DNA of 64,000 nt from positions 3,224,001 through 3,288,000 of the forward strand of contig NZ_JAGF01000001.1 in NCBI RefSeq assembly GCF_000526515.1, in the 5' to 3' direction. The notes below the pieces were generated by a model, which made no database searches, was not told where the DNA came from, and saw only the letters and a program-made list of their open reading frames with translations. The stretch's first letter is position 1, and every line of letters starts with the position of its first letter. Below are positions 63,926 through 64,000 of this stretch, one piece after another. A program made the translations under genes and the position numbers. This stretch comes from Cellulomonas sp. KRMCY2 (GTDB lineage Bacteria > Actinomycetota > Actinomycetes > Actinomycetales > Cellulomonadaceae).

Positions 63926-63964
63926 GCCTCTCATCTCGCGGTGATACCGACCGATGTGAGAGGC
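63926..63964. other. Inverted repeat upstream of EAL gene
   Basis: GCCTCTCA (63926-63933) and TGAGAGGC (63957-63964), 23 bp apart, in the 203 bp upstream of the EAL gene that reach the window end. Possible operator or leader hairpin; nothing else was seen in this stretch. Confidence 0.35.
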
Positions 63965-64000
63965 AGTCCGTCGCCCGACCAGGGCGGCGCTTGCGATTGG

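Overview
This is a high-GC actinobacterial chromosome segment. The order of housekeeping genes (CorC-like protein, era, leuA, recO, uppS, zinc uptake, glycyl-tRNA synthetase, dus, dgt, dnaG), the many TANNNT boxes 6-7 nt upstream of ATG/GTG starts (leaderless transcription), a sugar importer without its own ATPase, and IdeR- and Zur-type boxes all point to Micrococcales. The Cellulomonas/Actinotalea group is my best guess; this rests on familiarity, not on a search.

Region by region. 1-18.8 kb is core: CorC/HlyC-like protein, Era, a membrane alpha/beta hydrolase, a Cys-repeat membrane protein, leuA with a leucine leader peptide, RsgA, RecO, UppS, a Zur-controlled zinc operon (znuA-znuC-znuB-zur-small membrane gene), GlyRS, a YibE/F protein and DusB. 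18.9-32.4 kb is a starch/maltodextrin block: secreted amylase, two tandem PQQ-type beta-propeller membrane proteins, an alpha-glucosidase, a LacI-type regulator, MalEFG and a cyclomaltodextrinase-like GH13 enzyme, ending in an AAC(3)-like acetyltransferase. 33.3-36.7 kb is dgt-dnaG. 36.7-41.8 kb is an IdeR-type iron-siderophore uptake operon. 41.8-49.0 kb holds PAP2, a luciferase-like oxidoreductase, an ABC-2 exporter and a second LRV-domain membrane protein.

49.1-60.06 kb is an integrated element of about 10.9 kb in the 3' end of tRNA-Asn. It is bounded by a 37-bp perfect direct repeat. It carries an integrase next to the tRNA, an Xis-like gene, a run of overlapping small DNA-binding-type genes, dyad and 47-bp tandem repeats, an HNH-like protein, and a right-hand cargo zone. 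The cargo is a minus-strand set of three genes (coiled-coil membrane protein, HIRAN-domain protein, multi-pass membrane protein) split by an IS256-family insertion, plus a divergent gene with an Abi/HEPN-like C-terminus. No replication, transfer or virion gene is recognisable. The cargo set is the best candidate for an undescribed (possibly defence) system; that function is inferred.

60.1-64 kb returns to chromosome: tRNA-Asn, a conserved protein, a CAU-anticodon tRNA, a second IS256-family element with a clean 8-bp target duplication, and a degenerate EAL-DICT protein.
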